From the NCBI RefSeq assembly GCF_011764485.1, contig NZ_AP022848.1:1392001-1456000 (forward strand): DNA of 64,000 nucleotides, given 5' to 3'. The DNA is from Bosea sp. ANAM02 (GTDB taxonomy: Bacteria; Pseudomonadota; Alphaproteobacteria; Rhizobiales; Beijerinckiaceae). A program made the translations under genes and the position numbers. The notes beneath the pieces were generated by a model, which had not been told where the DNA came from, made no database searches, and saw only the letters and a list, made by a program, of their open reading frames with translations. Positions 8,343 through 16,363 of the stretch are shown here, piece after piece (position 1 is the first letter of the stretch; every line of letters begins with the position of its first letter).

Positions 8343-9968
8343 TTAACCGCCCCGCTGCTTCGCGATCTCCCGATTGCGTAGGTCCTTGCGCATGATCTTG
8401 CCGGTGGCCGTCAGCGGCAGCTCCGTCACGAACTCGACCTCGCGCGGGTATTGGTAGGCCGCCAGCCGGTCGCGCACGAAGGCCTGGATTTCGGTCGCCA
8501 GCTCCGCCGTCGGCGTCACGCCCGGCTTCGGCAGGACGAAGGCCTTGACGATCTCGGTGCGGACGGGATCGGGCACGCCGACGACCGCGACCATCAGTAC
8601 CGCCGGGTGGCGAATGATGCAGTCCTCGATATCGCCCGGTCCGATGCGGTAGGAGCCCGACGAGATGATGTCGTCGTCGCGGCCCTGGAACCAGAAATAG
8701 CCCTCCTCGTCGCGCGTGCCGCTGTCGCCGGTAACGAGCCAGTCGCCGATGAACTTGGCTGCGGTGGCCTCGGGCTGGTTCCAGTATTCCAGCATCATCA
8801 CCGGGTCGGGTCGAGCGACCGCGATCAGCCCCTGCTCGCCATCGGGCAGTTCGCGGCCTTCCGGAGAGATTACCGCGACGCGGTGGCCGGGCACGGCGCG
8901 GCCCATCGAGCCGGGCTTCACCGGGTAGAGGCCGGCGCAGTTGGCGACGAGGAGGTTCGCCTCGGTCTGGCCGTAGAACTCGTTGACCGGGAAGCCGAAG
9001 GTCTCGCAGCTCCAGTCGAGCATGTCGGCGCCGAGCGTCTCGCCGCCGGTGCCGATCGAGCGCATCGCATAGCCGAAGCGCCTGGGATTGCCGACCTGCC
9101 GCATCAGCTTGAGCGCCGTCGGCGGCAGGAAGGCGTTGCGCACCTTGTGCCGTGCCATCAGTGCGAAGGCGGCATCGGGATCGAATTTGCGGGCGCGGGA
9201 AGCCAGCACCGGCACGCCGCAATAGAGGCTGGGCAGGAGCACGTCGAGCAGGCCGCCGATCCAGGCCCAGTCGGCCGGTGTCCAGAACAGGTCGTGGGCT
9301 TGCGGGAAGAACTCCTGCGGCATCTGCACGCCGGGCAGATGGCCAAGCAGGACGCGATGGGCATGCAACGCGCCCTTCGGTTTCCCCGTCGTGCCGGAGG
9401 TGTAGATGATCACGGCCGGGTCGTCGGCGCGCGTATCGGCGGCGTTGAAGCGGTCGGAGGCCTTGGCCATCTCCGCCTCGAAATCGAGATGACCGGCGCC
9501 GCCGACGACGAAGATCTTGCGCAGGTTCGGCAGGGCGTCGCGGATCGCCTCGACCTTGCCGATATTCTCCGCATCGGTGACGAGCACGCTGGCGCCGCTA
9601 TGGCCGAGCCGATGCTCCAGCGCCTCCGGTCCGAACAGGATGAAGAGCGGCAGCGCGATGGCGCCCAGCTTGTAGGCGCCGAGATGGGCGATCGCGGTCT
9701 GCGGCGATTGCGGCAGCAGGATGCCGACGCGCTCGCCCGGGCCGATGCCGTGAGCGGCGAGCAGGTTGGCGAAGCGGTTCGACGCGCGGGACAATTCATT
9801 GAAGGAAAGCGTCGCGACCTTGCCTCCGTCCTCCTCGAAGATCAGCGCCGGCTTGCCCGAGCCATCCGCATGGGCATCCGAGCACGCCGTGCCGATATTG
9901 AAGCGCTCCGGGATGCGCCAGGCGAAGCGGCGCAGCGTGTCGTCATAGGTGGTGCCGCGTTCGAGCAT
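8343..9968 (-). CDS. AMP-binding acyl-CoA synthetase, acetyl/medium-chain type
   Basis: 541 residues. IIYTSGTTGKPKGALHAHR (about residues 186-204) is the ATP loop. FYGQTEANLLV is the adenine motif, followed by the hinge GYFWFQGRDDDIISSGSYRI and the catalytic Lys in TATGKIMRKDLR close to the C-terminus. The GSYRIGP hinge resembles acetyl-CoA and medium-chain acyl-CoA synthetases rather than FadD. It is convergent with the PPC gene and divergent from the toxin-antitoxin operon, with no obvious operon partner. The acid is unknown. Confidence 0.9.
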   Translation of the reverse strand: MLERGTTYDDTLRRFAWRIPERFNIGTACSDAHADGSGKPALIFEEDGGKVATLSFNELSRASNRFANLLAAHGIGPGERVGILLPQSPQTAIAHLGAYKLGAIALPLFILFGPEALEHRLGHSGASVLVTDAENIGKVEAIRDALPNLRKIFVVGGAGHLDFEAEMAKASDRFNAADTRADDPAVIIYTSGTTGKPKGALHAHRVLLGHLPGVQMPQEFFPQAHDLFWTPADWAWIGGLLDVLLPSLYCGVPVLASRARKFDPDAAFALMARHKVRNAFLPPTALKLMRQVGNPRRFGYAMRSIGTGGETLGADMLDWSCETFGFPVNEFYGQTEANLLVANCAGLYPVKPGSMGRAVPGHRVAVISPEGRELPDGEQGLIAVARPDPVMMLEYWNQPEATAAKFIGDWLVTGDSGTRDEEGYFWFQGRDDDIISSGSYRIGPGDIEDCIIRHPAVLMVAVVGVPDPVRTEIVKAFVLPKPGVTPTAELATEIQAFVRDRLAAYQYPREVEFVTELPLTATGKIMRKDLRNREIAKQRGG

Positions 9969-10102
9969 GTCCGGCCTCGGCCTGTTCGCAGAGGCCCGAT
10001 TAGGCGTGCGATGACCGGAACTGGCAAGCTGCGGGCAAACGCATCTGGTGTGGGAAGAAGGGCATCCTGCCGCAATGGAAGGGGTCGCCGCGGCCGTCGT
10101 CT

Positions 10103-10127
10103 CATGTTATACATTTTGTAGAACATG
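10103..10127. promoter_or_regulatory. 25-bp palindromic operator of the AbrB-Doc operon
   Basis: CATGTT-a-TACA-(5 nt)-TGTA-g-AACATG: ten of twelve arm positions match the reverse complement, the central part is A/T-rich, and the site lies 13 bp before the antitoxin ATG. It overlaps the only A/T-rich, promoter-like stretch in the vicinity. Antitoxins of this class usually repress their own operon by binding such a palindrome. Confidence 0.7.
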
Positions 10128-10140
10128 GAGGATCGAGGCG

Positions 10141-10401
10141 ATGAGCGAACTGAAGAAGGTCGAGGAGACCGAAGCAACCGTGCTGCAGATCCGCAAGATC
10201 GGCAATTCGCTCGGGCTGATCCTGCCGAAGGAGCTGCTGGCACAGCTCGGCTTCAGCGAAGGCGACAAGCTCGATATCGTGCGGCAGCCGGAGGGTGGCC
10301 TCAAGCTCCAGCGCCATGACGATCTGCATGCCCGCGGCATGGCGATCGCCCGCAAGTCCTTCAAGAAATACGCTGCCACCTATCGCGAGCTCGCCAAATG
10401 A
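10141..10401 (+). CDS. AbrB/MazE-type antitoxin
   Basis: 86 residues. The swapped-hairpin DNA-binding domain is at residues 12-58: VLQIRKIGNSLGLILPKELL then LGFSEGDKLDIV. A basic C-terminal tail (RGMAIARKSFKKYAATY) should be the toxin-neutralising segment. The ATG at 10141 has a GGAGG/GAGG site just upstream, and the longer frame has no support. Its stop overlaps the start of the Doc gene (ATGA), so antitoxin and toxin are translated in order. It probably dimerises and binds the palindrome at 10103-10127 to repress the operon. Confidence 0.92.
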   Translation: MSELKKVEETEATVLQIRKIGNSLGLILPKELLAQLGFSEGDKLDIVRQPEGGLKLQRHDDLHARGMAIARKSFKKYAATYRELAK

Positions 10402-10793
10402 GCGAGCCGCTTTGGGTAAGCGTCGAGCTTGCCCTGGACATCCATGCGGAGCAGCTCGCTCTATTCGGAGGGCCGGAAGGTGTTCGCGATCGCGGCCTGC
10501 TCGAATCTGCCTTGGCTCGCGCTCCGAACAAGTTCTCCTATGGCGAAACCAGCCTCGCGGCATTGGCTGCGGCCTATGCGTTCGATGTCGCCCGGAATCA
10601 ACCGTTCATCGACGGCAACAAGCGGGCGGCCTTCGCTTGCATGTTCGTTTTCCTTGGTTTGAACGGCATCGATTTCGATGTCGAGCCCGCGATGGCCGCC
10701 GCCGCAATCCTCGCGCTTGCTGCTGGCGAGGTCGAGGAGGACGGGCTGACGCGCTGGATCCGCGACAACTGGCCGAAGGATATGCCTGCATGA
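10398..10793 (+). CDS. doc: Doc/Fic-family toxin with Gln in place of the catalytic His
   Basis: 131 residues, the length of P1 Doc. The Fic core is at residues 65-80: ARNQPFIDGNKRAAFA, where the family motif is HPFxxGNKR. The general-base His is Gln68 (codon CAA). The nucleotide-binding Asp72, Gly73, Asn74, Lys75 and Arg76 are intact. Doc toxins phosphorylate EF-Tu; without His the activity may be lost, reduced or changed. The gene overlaps the antitoxin upstream and a BKACE gene downstream (ATGA in both cases), so toxin synthesis is tied to a metabolic operon. The family assignment is firm; activity is uncertain. Confidence 0.88.
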   Translation: MSEPLWVSVELALDIHAEQLALFGGPEGVRDRGLLESALARAPNKFSYGETSLAALAAAYAFDVARNQPFIDGNKRAAFACMFVFLGLNGIDFDVEPAMAAAAILALAAGEVEEDGLTRWIRDNWPKDMPA

Positions 10794-11686
10794 CCAAGCC
10801 GATCTGGGTCGAAGCCGCGATCAACGGCCCCTGGGGCAAGGAGCGCCAGCCCGGCATTCCGATCAGTATTCCGGATATCGTCGCCGATGGCATCGCCGCC
10901 GTGGAGGCGGGCGCGGCGATCGTGCATCTGCATGTCTACGACATGGCGACGGGGCGGCAGCGCGACGACTGGGAACTTTATGCGCAGGCGATCGAGGGCA
11001 TCCGGGCCAGGGTCGATGCCATCGTCTATCCGACCATCCCGATCCTCGGTTCCGGCTATGCCGGCGACATGATCGGGTCGGGCCGCTACACCCATCTGGA
11101 GGAACTGGCGAAGCGCGGGCTTGCCGAATGGGGCGTGCTCGATCCTGGTTCCTGCAACTGGACGACCTTCGCCGGCATTCCGCAGGGCGAGGCCGGCTTC
11201 ATCTACCAGAATCCCGGCGAGCATATCCGCGAGGGGATGGAGGTGGCGCAGCGACACAAGGTCCATCCGAGCTACGCGATCTACGAGCCCGGCTTCACGC
11301 GGCTCGGAGCGGCGCTGGCCAAGGCCTATCCGGGCATGCCGATGCCGATCTACCGGCTGATGTTCTCGGATGCTTTCGCCTGGGGCTTTCCGCCGCGCGA
11401 ATGGGCGCTGGAGGCGCATCTCAGGCTGCTGGCCGAGGATGCGCCGGAGGCACCGGTGATGATAGCCGGGCTCGGCGTCGATCTCTCCGATCTCATCGGC
11501 CCGGCCGTGGCGCGGGGCGTCCATGTCCGTGGCGGGCTGGAGGATGCGCCTTTCGGCTGCGACAAGACCAATCGTGAATTGATCGCGGATACCGTCCGCC
11601 GGGTCGAGGCTGCCGGCGGAAAGCCTGCCAGCGCGGCCGAGGTGCGGGACTGGCTGTCGCGGCTAGGGAAGGGAGAGGCGCGGTGA
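10790..11686 (+). CDS. BKACE family beta-keto acid cleavage enzyme (DUF849)
   Basis: 298 residues from an ATG that overlaps the Doc stop. BKACE enzymes condense a beta-keto acid with acetyl-CoA to give acetoacetate and a new CoA ester, using Zn2+ in a TIM barrel. Visible marks are the N-terminal VEAAINGPWGKE, the zinc motif AAIVHLHVYDMATG (two His), WGVLDPGSCNW, and the C-terminal PVMIAGLGVDLSDL and HVRGGLEDAPFGC. It overlaps peptidase T by GTGA, so all four genes from the antitoxin onward are probably one transcript. The keto acid cannot be predicted without modelling the pocket. Confidence 0.88.
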   Translation: MTKPIWVEAAINGPWGKERQPGIPISIPDIVADGIAAVEAGAAIVHLHVYDMATGRQRDDWELYAQAIEGIRARVDAIVYPTIPILGSGYAGDMIGSGRYTHLEELAKRGLAEWGVLDPGSCNWTTFAGIPQGEAGFIYQNPGEHIREGMEVAQRHKVHPSYAIYEPGFTRLGAALAKAYPGMPMPIYRLMFSDAFAWGFPPREWALEAHLRLLAEDAPEAPVMIAGLGVDLSDLIGPAVARGVHVRGGLEDAPFGCDKTNRELIADTVRRVEAAGGKPASAAEVRDWLSRLGKGEAR

Positions 11687-12912
11687 GCGTGCGTGACAAA
11701 CTGCTCGAACGGTTCCTGCGCTATGTCGCGATCGAGAGCCAGAGCGACATGAAGGCGACGCGCCTGCCGAGCACACCGGGCCAGCAGGTTCTGGCGGAGC
11801 TGCTCGCGGAGGAGCTGCGCGCACTCGGGCTGGAGAACATCGTCATCGACGACCATGCCACGGTGACGGCGCTGAAGCGCGGCACCAAGCCCGGCGCGCC
11901 GCGCATCGGCTTCATCGCCCATGTCGATACGGTCGATGTCGGCCTGTCGCCGGTGGTCAAGGCGCAGGTGCTGCGCTTCACGGGCGACGATCTTTGCCTC
12001 AATGCCGAGAAGGACATCTGGCTGCGCGTCGCCGAGCACCCGGAGATCGCCCCCTACAAGGGCAACGAGATCGTCTTCAGCGACGGCACCAGCGTGCTCG
12101 GCGCCGACAACAAGGCGGCGGTCGCGATCGTGATGACGCTGCTGGCGGAACTGCGTCCCGTGGACGAGCATGGCGACATCCTGGTCGCCTTCGTGCCGGA
12201 CGAGGAGATCGGCCTGCGCGGCGCCAAGGCGCTCGACCTCGCCCGGTTCGACTGCGATTTCGCCTATACGATCGACAGTTGCGAGGTCGGCGAGGTCGTC
12301 TGGGAGAATTTCAACGCCGCCATGGCCGAAATCGTCTTCACGGGCGTCACCGCCCATCCGATGTCGGCCAAGGGCGTTCTGGTGAACCCGATCCTGATGG
12401 CGCAGGACTACATGGCCGCCTTCGACCGAGCGCAGACGCCGGAGAACACGGCCGGCCGCGAGGGCTATACCTGGTTCGTCGAACTCGTCGCCAATGCGGC
12501 CGAGGCGGTGCTCAGGGCCAATATCCGCGATTTCGACAAGGCGTCCTTCGAAGCGCGCAAGCGTCGGATCGGCGAGGTCGCGGCCGAGATCGCCAAGCGC
12601 TATCCGACCGGGCGCGTCACCTCGGAGGTGACGGATGTCTACGGCAATATCGCCGACAGTCTTGGCGAAGACCGGCGCTCGGTCGATCTGCTGATGGCGA
12701 CGCTTGCCGAGTTGCAGATCGCGCCGAAGCTGATCCCGATGCGGGGCGGCACGGACGGCGCGGCCCTCTCGGCACGCGGTCTGCCGACGCCGAATTTCTT
12801 CACCGGCGCGCATAATTTCCACTCGCGCTTCGAGTTCCTGCCGCTGCCGGCCTTCGAGACCTCCTATGAGGTGGCGCGGCGCATCTGCCTGCTGGCGGGG
12901 CAGGGCGCCTAG
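11683..12912 (+). CDS. pepT: Peptidase T (tripeptide aminopeptidase), M20 family
   Basis: 409 residues from a GTG that overlaps the BKACE stop. Metal ligands and catalytic residues of M20 peptidases can be seen: HVDTVD (His ligand and catalytic Asp), GADNKAAVA (bridging Asp), VPDEEIG (catalytic Glu and metal Glu), TIDSCEVGEVVWENFN, and the late His in GAHNFHSRFEF. The protein is cytoplasmic and removes N-terminal residues from tripeptides. It differs slightly from canonical PepT (AHVDT rather than HMDT; DSC rather than DGG), so related substrates are possible. It is followed by a family A repeat. Confidence 0.88.
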   Translation: MSVRDKLLERFLRYVAIESQSDMKATRLPSTPGQQVLAELLAEELRALGLENIVIDDHATVTALKRGTKPGAPRIGFIAHVDTVDVGLSPVVKAQVLRFTGDDLCLNAEKDIWLRVAEHPEIAPYKGNEIVFSDGTSVLGADNKAAVAIVMTLLAELRPVDEHGDILVAFVPDEEIGLRGAKALDLARFDCDFAYTIDSCEVGEVVWENFNAAMAEIVFTGVTAHPMSAKGVLVNPILMAQDYMAAFDRAQTPENTAGREGYTWFVELVANAAEAVLRANIRDFDKASFEARKRRIGEVAAEIAKRYPTGRVTSEVTDVYGNIADSLGEDRRSVDLLMATLAELQIAPKLIPMRGGTDGAALSARGLPTPNFFTGAHNFHSRFEFLPLPAFETSYEVARRICLLAGQGA

Positions 12913-12924
12913 CGCCGTACGGCT

Positions 12925-13050
12925 GTCATTCCGGGGCGCCCGAAGGGCGAACCCGGAACCCACGACCGGATGAGCGGCCTGCAACGAGGCATCGAACGTC
13001 CCGCCAGTCGTGGTTTCCGGGTTCTTCGCTGTGCGAAGCCCCCGAATGAC
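12925..13050. repeat. Intergenic inverted repeat, family A
   Basis: Starts GTCATTCCGGGGCGCCC, ends CCCCGAATGAC, inner arms CCGGAACCCACGA and CGTGGTTTCCGG. It lies between pepT and the ABC1 kinase gene, both on the plus strand. Confidence 0.82.
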
Positions 13051-13139
13051 AAGGAAGCACGTAGCGCGGCTTGTCGCATTGGCGTGCGGCTTACCGGCGC
13101 CTACATGAGGTGGGCAGGAACAGCGAAAGCACGATCCGC

Positions 13140-14507
13140 ATGTCCGAACGCGACGCCGAAGCCAACCGATTCTCCGCCCGCGCTGCACGCTATGCCCGTG
13201 TCGGCGCCAATGTCGGCGGGGTCGCGGCCCGGATCGCGGGCGCCCGGCTCTTCGGCGTCGAGGGGCGCGACGCCACCAATGCCGAGGCGCTGGCCAAGGC
13301 GCTGGGTGGGCTGAAAGGCCCGATCATGAAGGTGGCGCAGCTCGTCGCCACCATCCCCGACGTCGTGCCGCCGGAATACGCCGCCGAACTGCAGAAGCTG
13401 CAATCGCAGGCGCCGCCGATGGGCGCCGCCTTCGTCAAGCGGCGGATGATGGCGGAACTCGGCGCCAACTGGCGCGAGCGCTTCGGCGCCTTCGACCTGA
13501 AGCCGGCAGCGGCCGCCTCATTGGGGCAGGTGCATCGTGCGACGACGCTGGATGGCGCGGCGCTCGCCTGCAAGCTGCAATATCCTGACATGGAATCGGC
13601 GGTGGAGGCCGATATCGCGCAGCTCGAAGTGCTGTTCTCGCTGCACCGGCGCATGGGCGCGGTGATCGACACGACCGAGATCGCCAAGGAGATCGGCGCG
13701 CGCGTTCGCGAGGAGCTGGACTACCGGCGCGAGGCCAAGCATGCCGCGCTCTACCAGGCTATGCTGTCGGACACGCCGGAGGTGCGCGTGCCGGCGCTGG
13801 AGCCGGCTTTGTCGACGCGCCGGCTCCTGACCATGCACTGGCTGGAGGGCAGCCCGATCCTCTCGCACAAGCAGGACGGGCAGGTGGTGCGCGACCGGAT
13901 CTCGACCGCGATGTTCAAGGCGTGGTGGCGCCCGTTCAGCCATCACGGCGTCATCCATGGCGATCCGCATCTCGGAAATTACACCGTGTTCTCGGAGGGC
14001 GGCGAGCCGGAGGGCATCAACCTGCTCGACTATGGCTGCATCCGCATCTTCCCGGAGAGCTTCGTCGGCGGCGTGGTCGATCTCTACAAGGGCCTGCGCG
14101 ACGGCGAGGAGGCCCGCGTCGTCCATGCCTACGAGACCTGGGGCTTCAAGGGGCTGACCAAGGACCTCGTCGATACCCTGAACATCTGGGCGCGCTTCAT
14201 CTACGGGCCCTTGCTGGAGGATCGGGTCAGGCGCATCGCCGAGGATGTCAGCCCGGCCGAATACGGCCGCAAGCAGGCTTTCCAGGTGCATCAGGCGCTG
14301 AAGGCGCGCGGGCCGGTGACGGTGCCGCGCGAGTTCGTCTTCATGGACCGCGCCGCGATCGGGCTCGGCGGCGTCTTCCTCCATCTCGACGCCGAATTGA
14401 ACTTTCACCGTTTGTTCGAGGCGGAGATCGAGGGATTTTCGGTGGAGCGCGTCGCCGAAAGGCAAGGCGCCGCGCTGGTCGCGGCAGGACTGAAGCCGGC
14501 AGGCTGA
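13140..14507 (+). CDS. ABC1/UbiB-family atypical protein kinase
   Basis: 455 residues from the ATG at 13140; an upstream ATG at 13071 would add 23 residues partly encoded near a repeat. Visible elements are the family N-terminal motif MKVAQLVATIP (KxAQ where UbiB has KxGQ), the Ala-rich loop AAAASLGQVHRA, the ATP-binding Lys in ALACKLQYP, EELDYRREA, and the catalytic and metal motifs IHGDPHLGNY and LLDYGC. UbiB relatives support coenzyme Q synthesis, but this subgroup has not been tied to a reaction, so I do not call it ubiB. It has no obvious operon partner. Confidence 0.87.
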   Translation: MSERDAEANRFSARAARYARVGANVGGVAARIAGARLFGVEGRDATNAEALAKALGGLKGPIMKVAQLVATIPDVVPPEYAAELQKLQSQAPPMGAAFVKRRMMAELGANWRERFGAFDLKPAAAASLGQVHRATTLDGAALACKLQYPDMESAVEADIAQLEVLFSLHRRMGAVIDTTEIAKEIGARVREELDYRREAKHAALYQAMLSDTPEVRVPALEPALSTRRLLTMHWLEGSPILSHKQDGQVVRDRISTAMFKAWWRPFSHHGVIHGDPHLGNYTVFSEGGEPEGINLLDYGCIRIFPESFVGGVVDLYKGLRDGEEARVVHAYETWGFKGLTKDLVDTLNIWARFIYGPLLEDRVRRIAEDVSPAEYGRKQAFQVHQALKARGPVTVPREFVFMDRAAIGLGGVFLHLDAELNFHRLFEAEIEGFSVERVAERQGAALVAAGLKPAG

Positions 14508-14625
14508 CGCGCGAGGCGAGGCTCCGGCGTCCCGCTCCACGGTTGCTGCAAGCTGCCGCGTTGCCCGTGCGTCGCGGGTGCGCTACAGGGCTTGCAGAGA
14601 CTTCGTCTTTTTCAGGATCGAGACC

Positions 14626-14910
14626 ATGGCCGACCACGCCCATCATGCCGACGCCCCCGCGATGGACTATCCCGAGCATGAGCGGACCTATACCGGCTTC
14701 ATTCATTTCGCCGAGGTCGGAACGGTCGCCTGCCTCGCCATCGTCGCGGCGCTCGCCGTCGGCGGCACCAAGCATGCCTGGGGTACGGCGCTGATCGGCA
14801 CGCTGCTCGCCGTTCTCGGCACCGGCGTCGGCATCGCCGCTCCTTCGATCGGCTGGCGCGCGCCGCTCGTCTCGCTCGTGCTGATGCTGCTCGCGCTGCT
14901 GCTGCTCTGA
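14626..14910 (+). CDS. aa3-type cytochrome c oxidase subunit IV-like protein
   Basis: 94 residues. The first third has the short family signature MDYPEHERTYTGF followed by a membrane helix (AEVGTVACLAIVAALAV). Two more hydrophobic stretches follow, so the protein is longer than the single-helix ~50-residue CoxIV known from alphaproteobacteria. Its likely role is a small accessory subunit of the aa3 oxidase in the inner membrane. The His-rich start (MADHAHHAD) is common in this group. The ATG at 14626 fits the conserved beginning; a weak GGATCGAGA site precedes it. No other oxidase gene is nearby. Confidence 0.8.
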   Translation: MADHAHHADAPAMDYPEHERTYTGFIHFAEVGTVACLAIVAALAVGGTKHAWGTALIGTLLAVLGTGVGIAAPSIGWRAPLVSLVLMLLALLLL

Positions 14911-15054
14911 CCGTTTTTCGGTAGCGGCCCGCAAGCCCTGCCCACCCGCGCGTTGTCGCCCCGGCCGAAAGGCGCGGGGCGAAATCGCGTCTGGTGACAT
15001 GGCGGCGGTCGCCGTTGCCGGTCGGCGTACGATTTTACAGTCTGCCAGCCGGGG

Positions 15055-15318
15055 TCAGGCCGGCAGGATCAGGCAGCCGAAGCGCCAGCCGTTCGACCAG
15101 CGGACCTCGGCGCGCACCTCGCCGCGCTCGGGCAGTTCGACGGTGACGATCGAGCCGACGAGGACGGTCTCCTCCGCCTCGGCCATGAAGCCCGCATCCG
15201 AGATATTGCCGAGCCGGGCGAAAAGCTCGCGCCCGGCATGGTCGACCACGGTGATGTCGGCCGTGCACTCCCAGCGCGCCGGACGGTCGACGTGCTTGTG
15301 CTCTGTCGCTGCCATCAT
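15055..15318 (-). CDS. PilZ-like domain protein
   Basis: 87 residues from the ATG at 15318, chosen because AAGGGGG lies about 9 bases upstream; an ATG at 15339 would add 7 residues. The protein has the beta-barrel pattern of short PilZ proteins: RPARWECTADITVVD, LGNISDAGFMAEAEE (matching the D/NxSxxG motif) and VRWSNGWRFGCLIL. PilZ domains bind cyclic di-GMP, usually through RxxxR plus D/NxSxxG. The Arg pair is not clear here, so binding is uncertain. Nothing nearby suggests a process. Confidence 0.65.
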   Translation of the reverse strand: MMAATEHKHVDRPARWECTADITVVDHAGRELFARLGNISDAGFMAEAEETVLVGSIVTVELPERGEVRAEVRWSNGWRFGCLILPA

Positions 15319-15473
15319 CAGTGCATGCCCCCTTGCCATTGTGCGGCCAAGATTGGCGCAAGAGCTTTCGGTCGGCTTAAAGGCGGCATGAGAGTTGTCC
15401 GGACCTGATGTTTCAGGCCCGGAAATCGGTTCTTTCTGGCGCCGCAGGGTGATCTCGGGACGAAACGGCGGGC

Positions 15474-16343
15474 ATGTATCGCATCTTCAAGGTTCTCGTC
15501 CTGGGCTGCGCCCTGGCCTATCTCGGCGTGCTGGCGACGCTCTATCTCAGGCAGCGCGAGATGATGTATCCGCGTGATCCGGCGCGGGCCGAGATCGGCT
15601 CGGCCGGGCTGGCCGCCGCCGAGGAGGCCGGCGTGACCACCGCCGATGGCGAACGGCTCGTCGCCTGGGTGGTGCCGCCGCGCGCCGGCAAGCCGGTCGT
15701 GCTCTATTTCCACGGCAATGCCGGCAATCTCGGGCGGGCCGGACGGATCGAGCGCTTCCGGGCGCTGACCGAGGATGGCACCGGGCTCTTCGCGATCAGC
15801 TATCGCGGCTATGGCGGCTCCACGGGCCTGCCCAGCGAGGAAGGGCTGCTGCAGGATGCGCGGGCGGCCTATGGCGCGGCGGCGGCGCGTTTCGGCGCGG
15901 GAAAGCTGATCGGCTATGGCGAGTCGCTGGGTACCGGCGTGGTGCTGAAGCTGGCGGCCGAGGTGCCGCTCCAGGCTGTGGTGCTGGAAGCGCCCTATCG
16001 CTCGACGCTCTCCGTGGCGCAGGGCATATATCCCTATCTGCCGCTCAGTCTGGTGATGCTGGACCAGTTCCGTTCGGACGCGCTGATCGGCCGGGTCCGG
16101 GCGCCGCTGCTCTTCCTGCATGGCGAGCGCGACCAGGTCATCCCCTTCGCGCAGGGACAGCAGCTCTACGACCTCGCGAACGAGCCCAAGCGCTTCCTGC
16201 GCTTCCCGTCCGGGCGGCATTCGGACCTGCCGCGCCACGGATCGCTCGGCGAGGTCCGGCGTTTCCTCGCGGAGATCGCTTCAGGGGGCGTCGTCGCGGC
16301 GGAAAGCCGGACGATCGGGGAGGGCGCGGCTTCGCGCCCCTGA
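15474..16343 (+). CDS. Membrane-anchored alpha/beta hydrolase (BEM46/ABHD13-like)
   Basis: 289 residues. Residues 5-25 form an N-terminal hydrophobic anchor (FKVLVLGCALAYLGVLATLYL). The hydrolase fold follows: oxyanion motif YFHGNAGN, nucleophile elbow GYGESLGTG (Ser), acid HGERDQVIPF (Asp) and His in GRHSDLPRHG. The arrangement matches the BEM46-like serine hydrolases. It probably acts in the periplasm or at the inner membrane on an unknown ester or lipid. It is convergent with the TPR lipoprotein gene, 20 bp apart. Confidence 0.87.
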   Translation: MYRIFKVLVLGCALAYLGVLATLYLRQREMMYPRDPARAEIGSAGLAAAEEAGVTTADGERLVAWVVPPRAGKPVVLYFHGNAGNLGRAGRIERFRALTEDGTGLFAISYRGYGGSTGLPSEEGLLQDARAAYGAAAARFGAGKLIGYGESLGTGVVLKLAAEVPLQAVVLEAPYRSTLSVAQGIYPYLPLSLVMLDQFRSDALIGRVRAPLLFLHGERDQVIPFAQGQQLYDLANEPKRFLRFPSGRHSDLPRHGSLGEVRRFLAEIASGGVVAAESRTIGEGAASRP

Positions 16344-16363
16344 TGGGGGCTCCCGAAGCCCGG

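Noticed and set aside
8451-10121. 556-codon plus-strand ORF
   Set aside because: Antisense to the CoA synthetase at 8343-9968, which has all ANL motifs.
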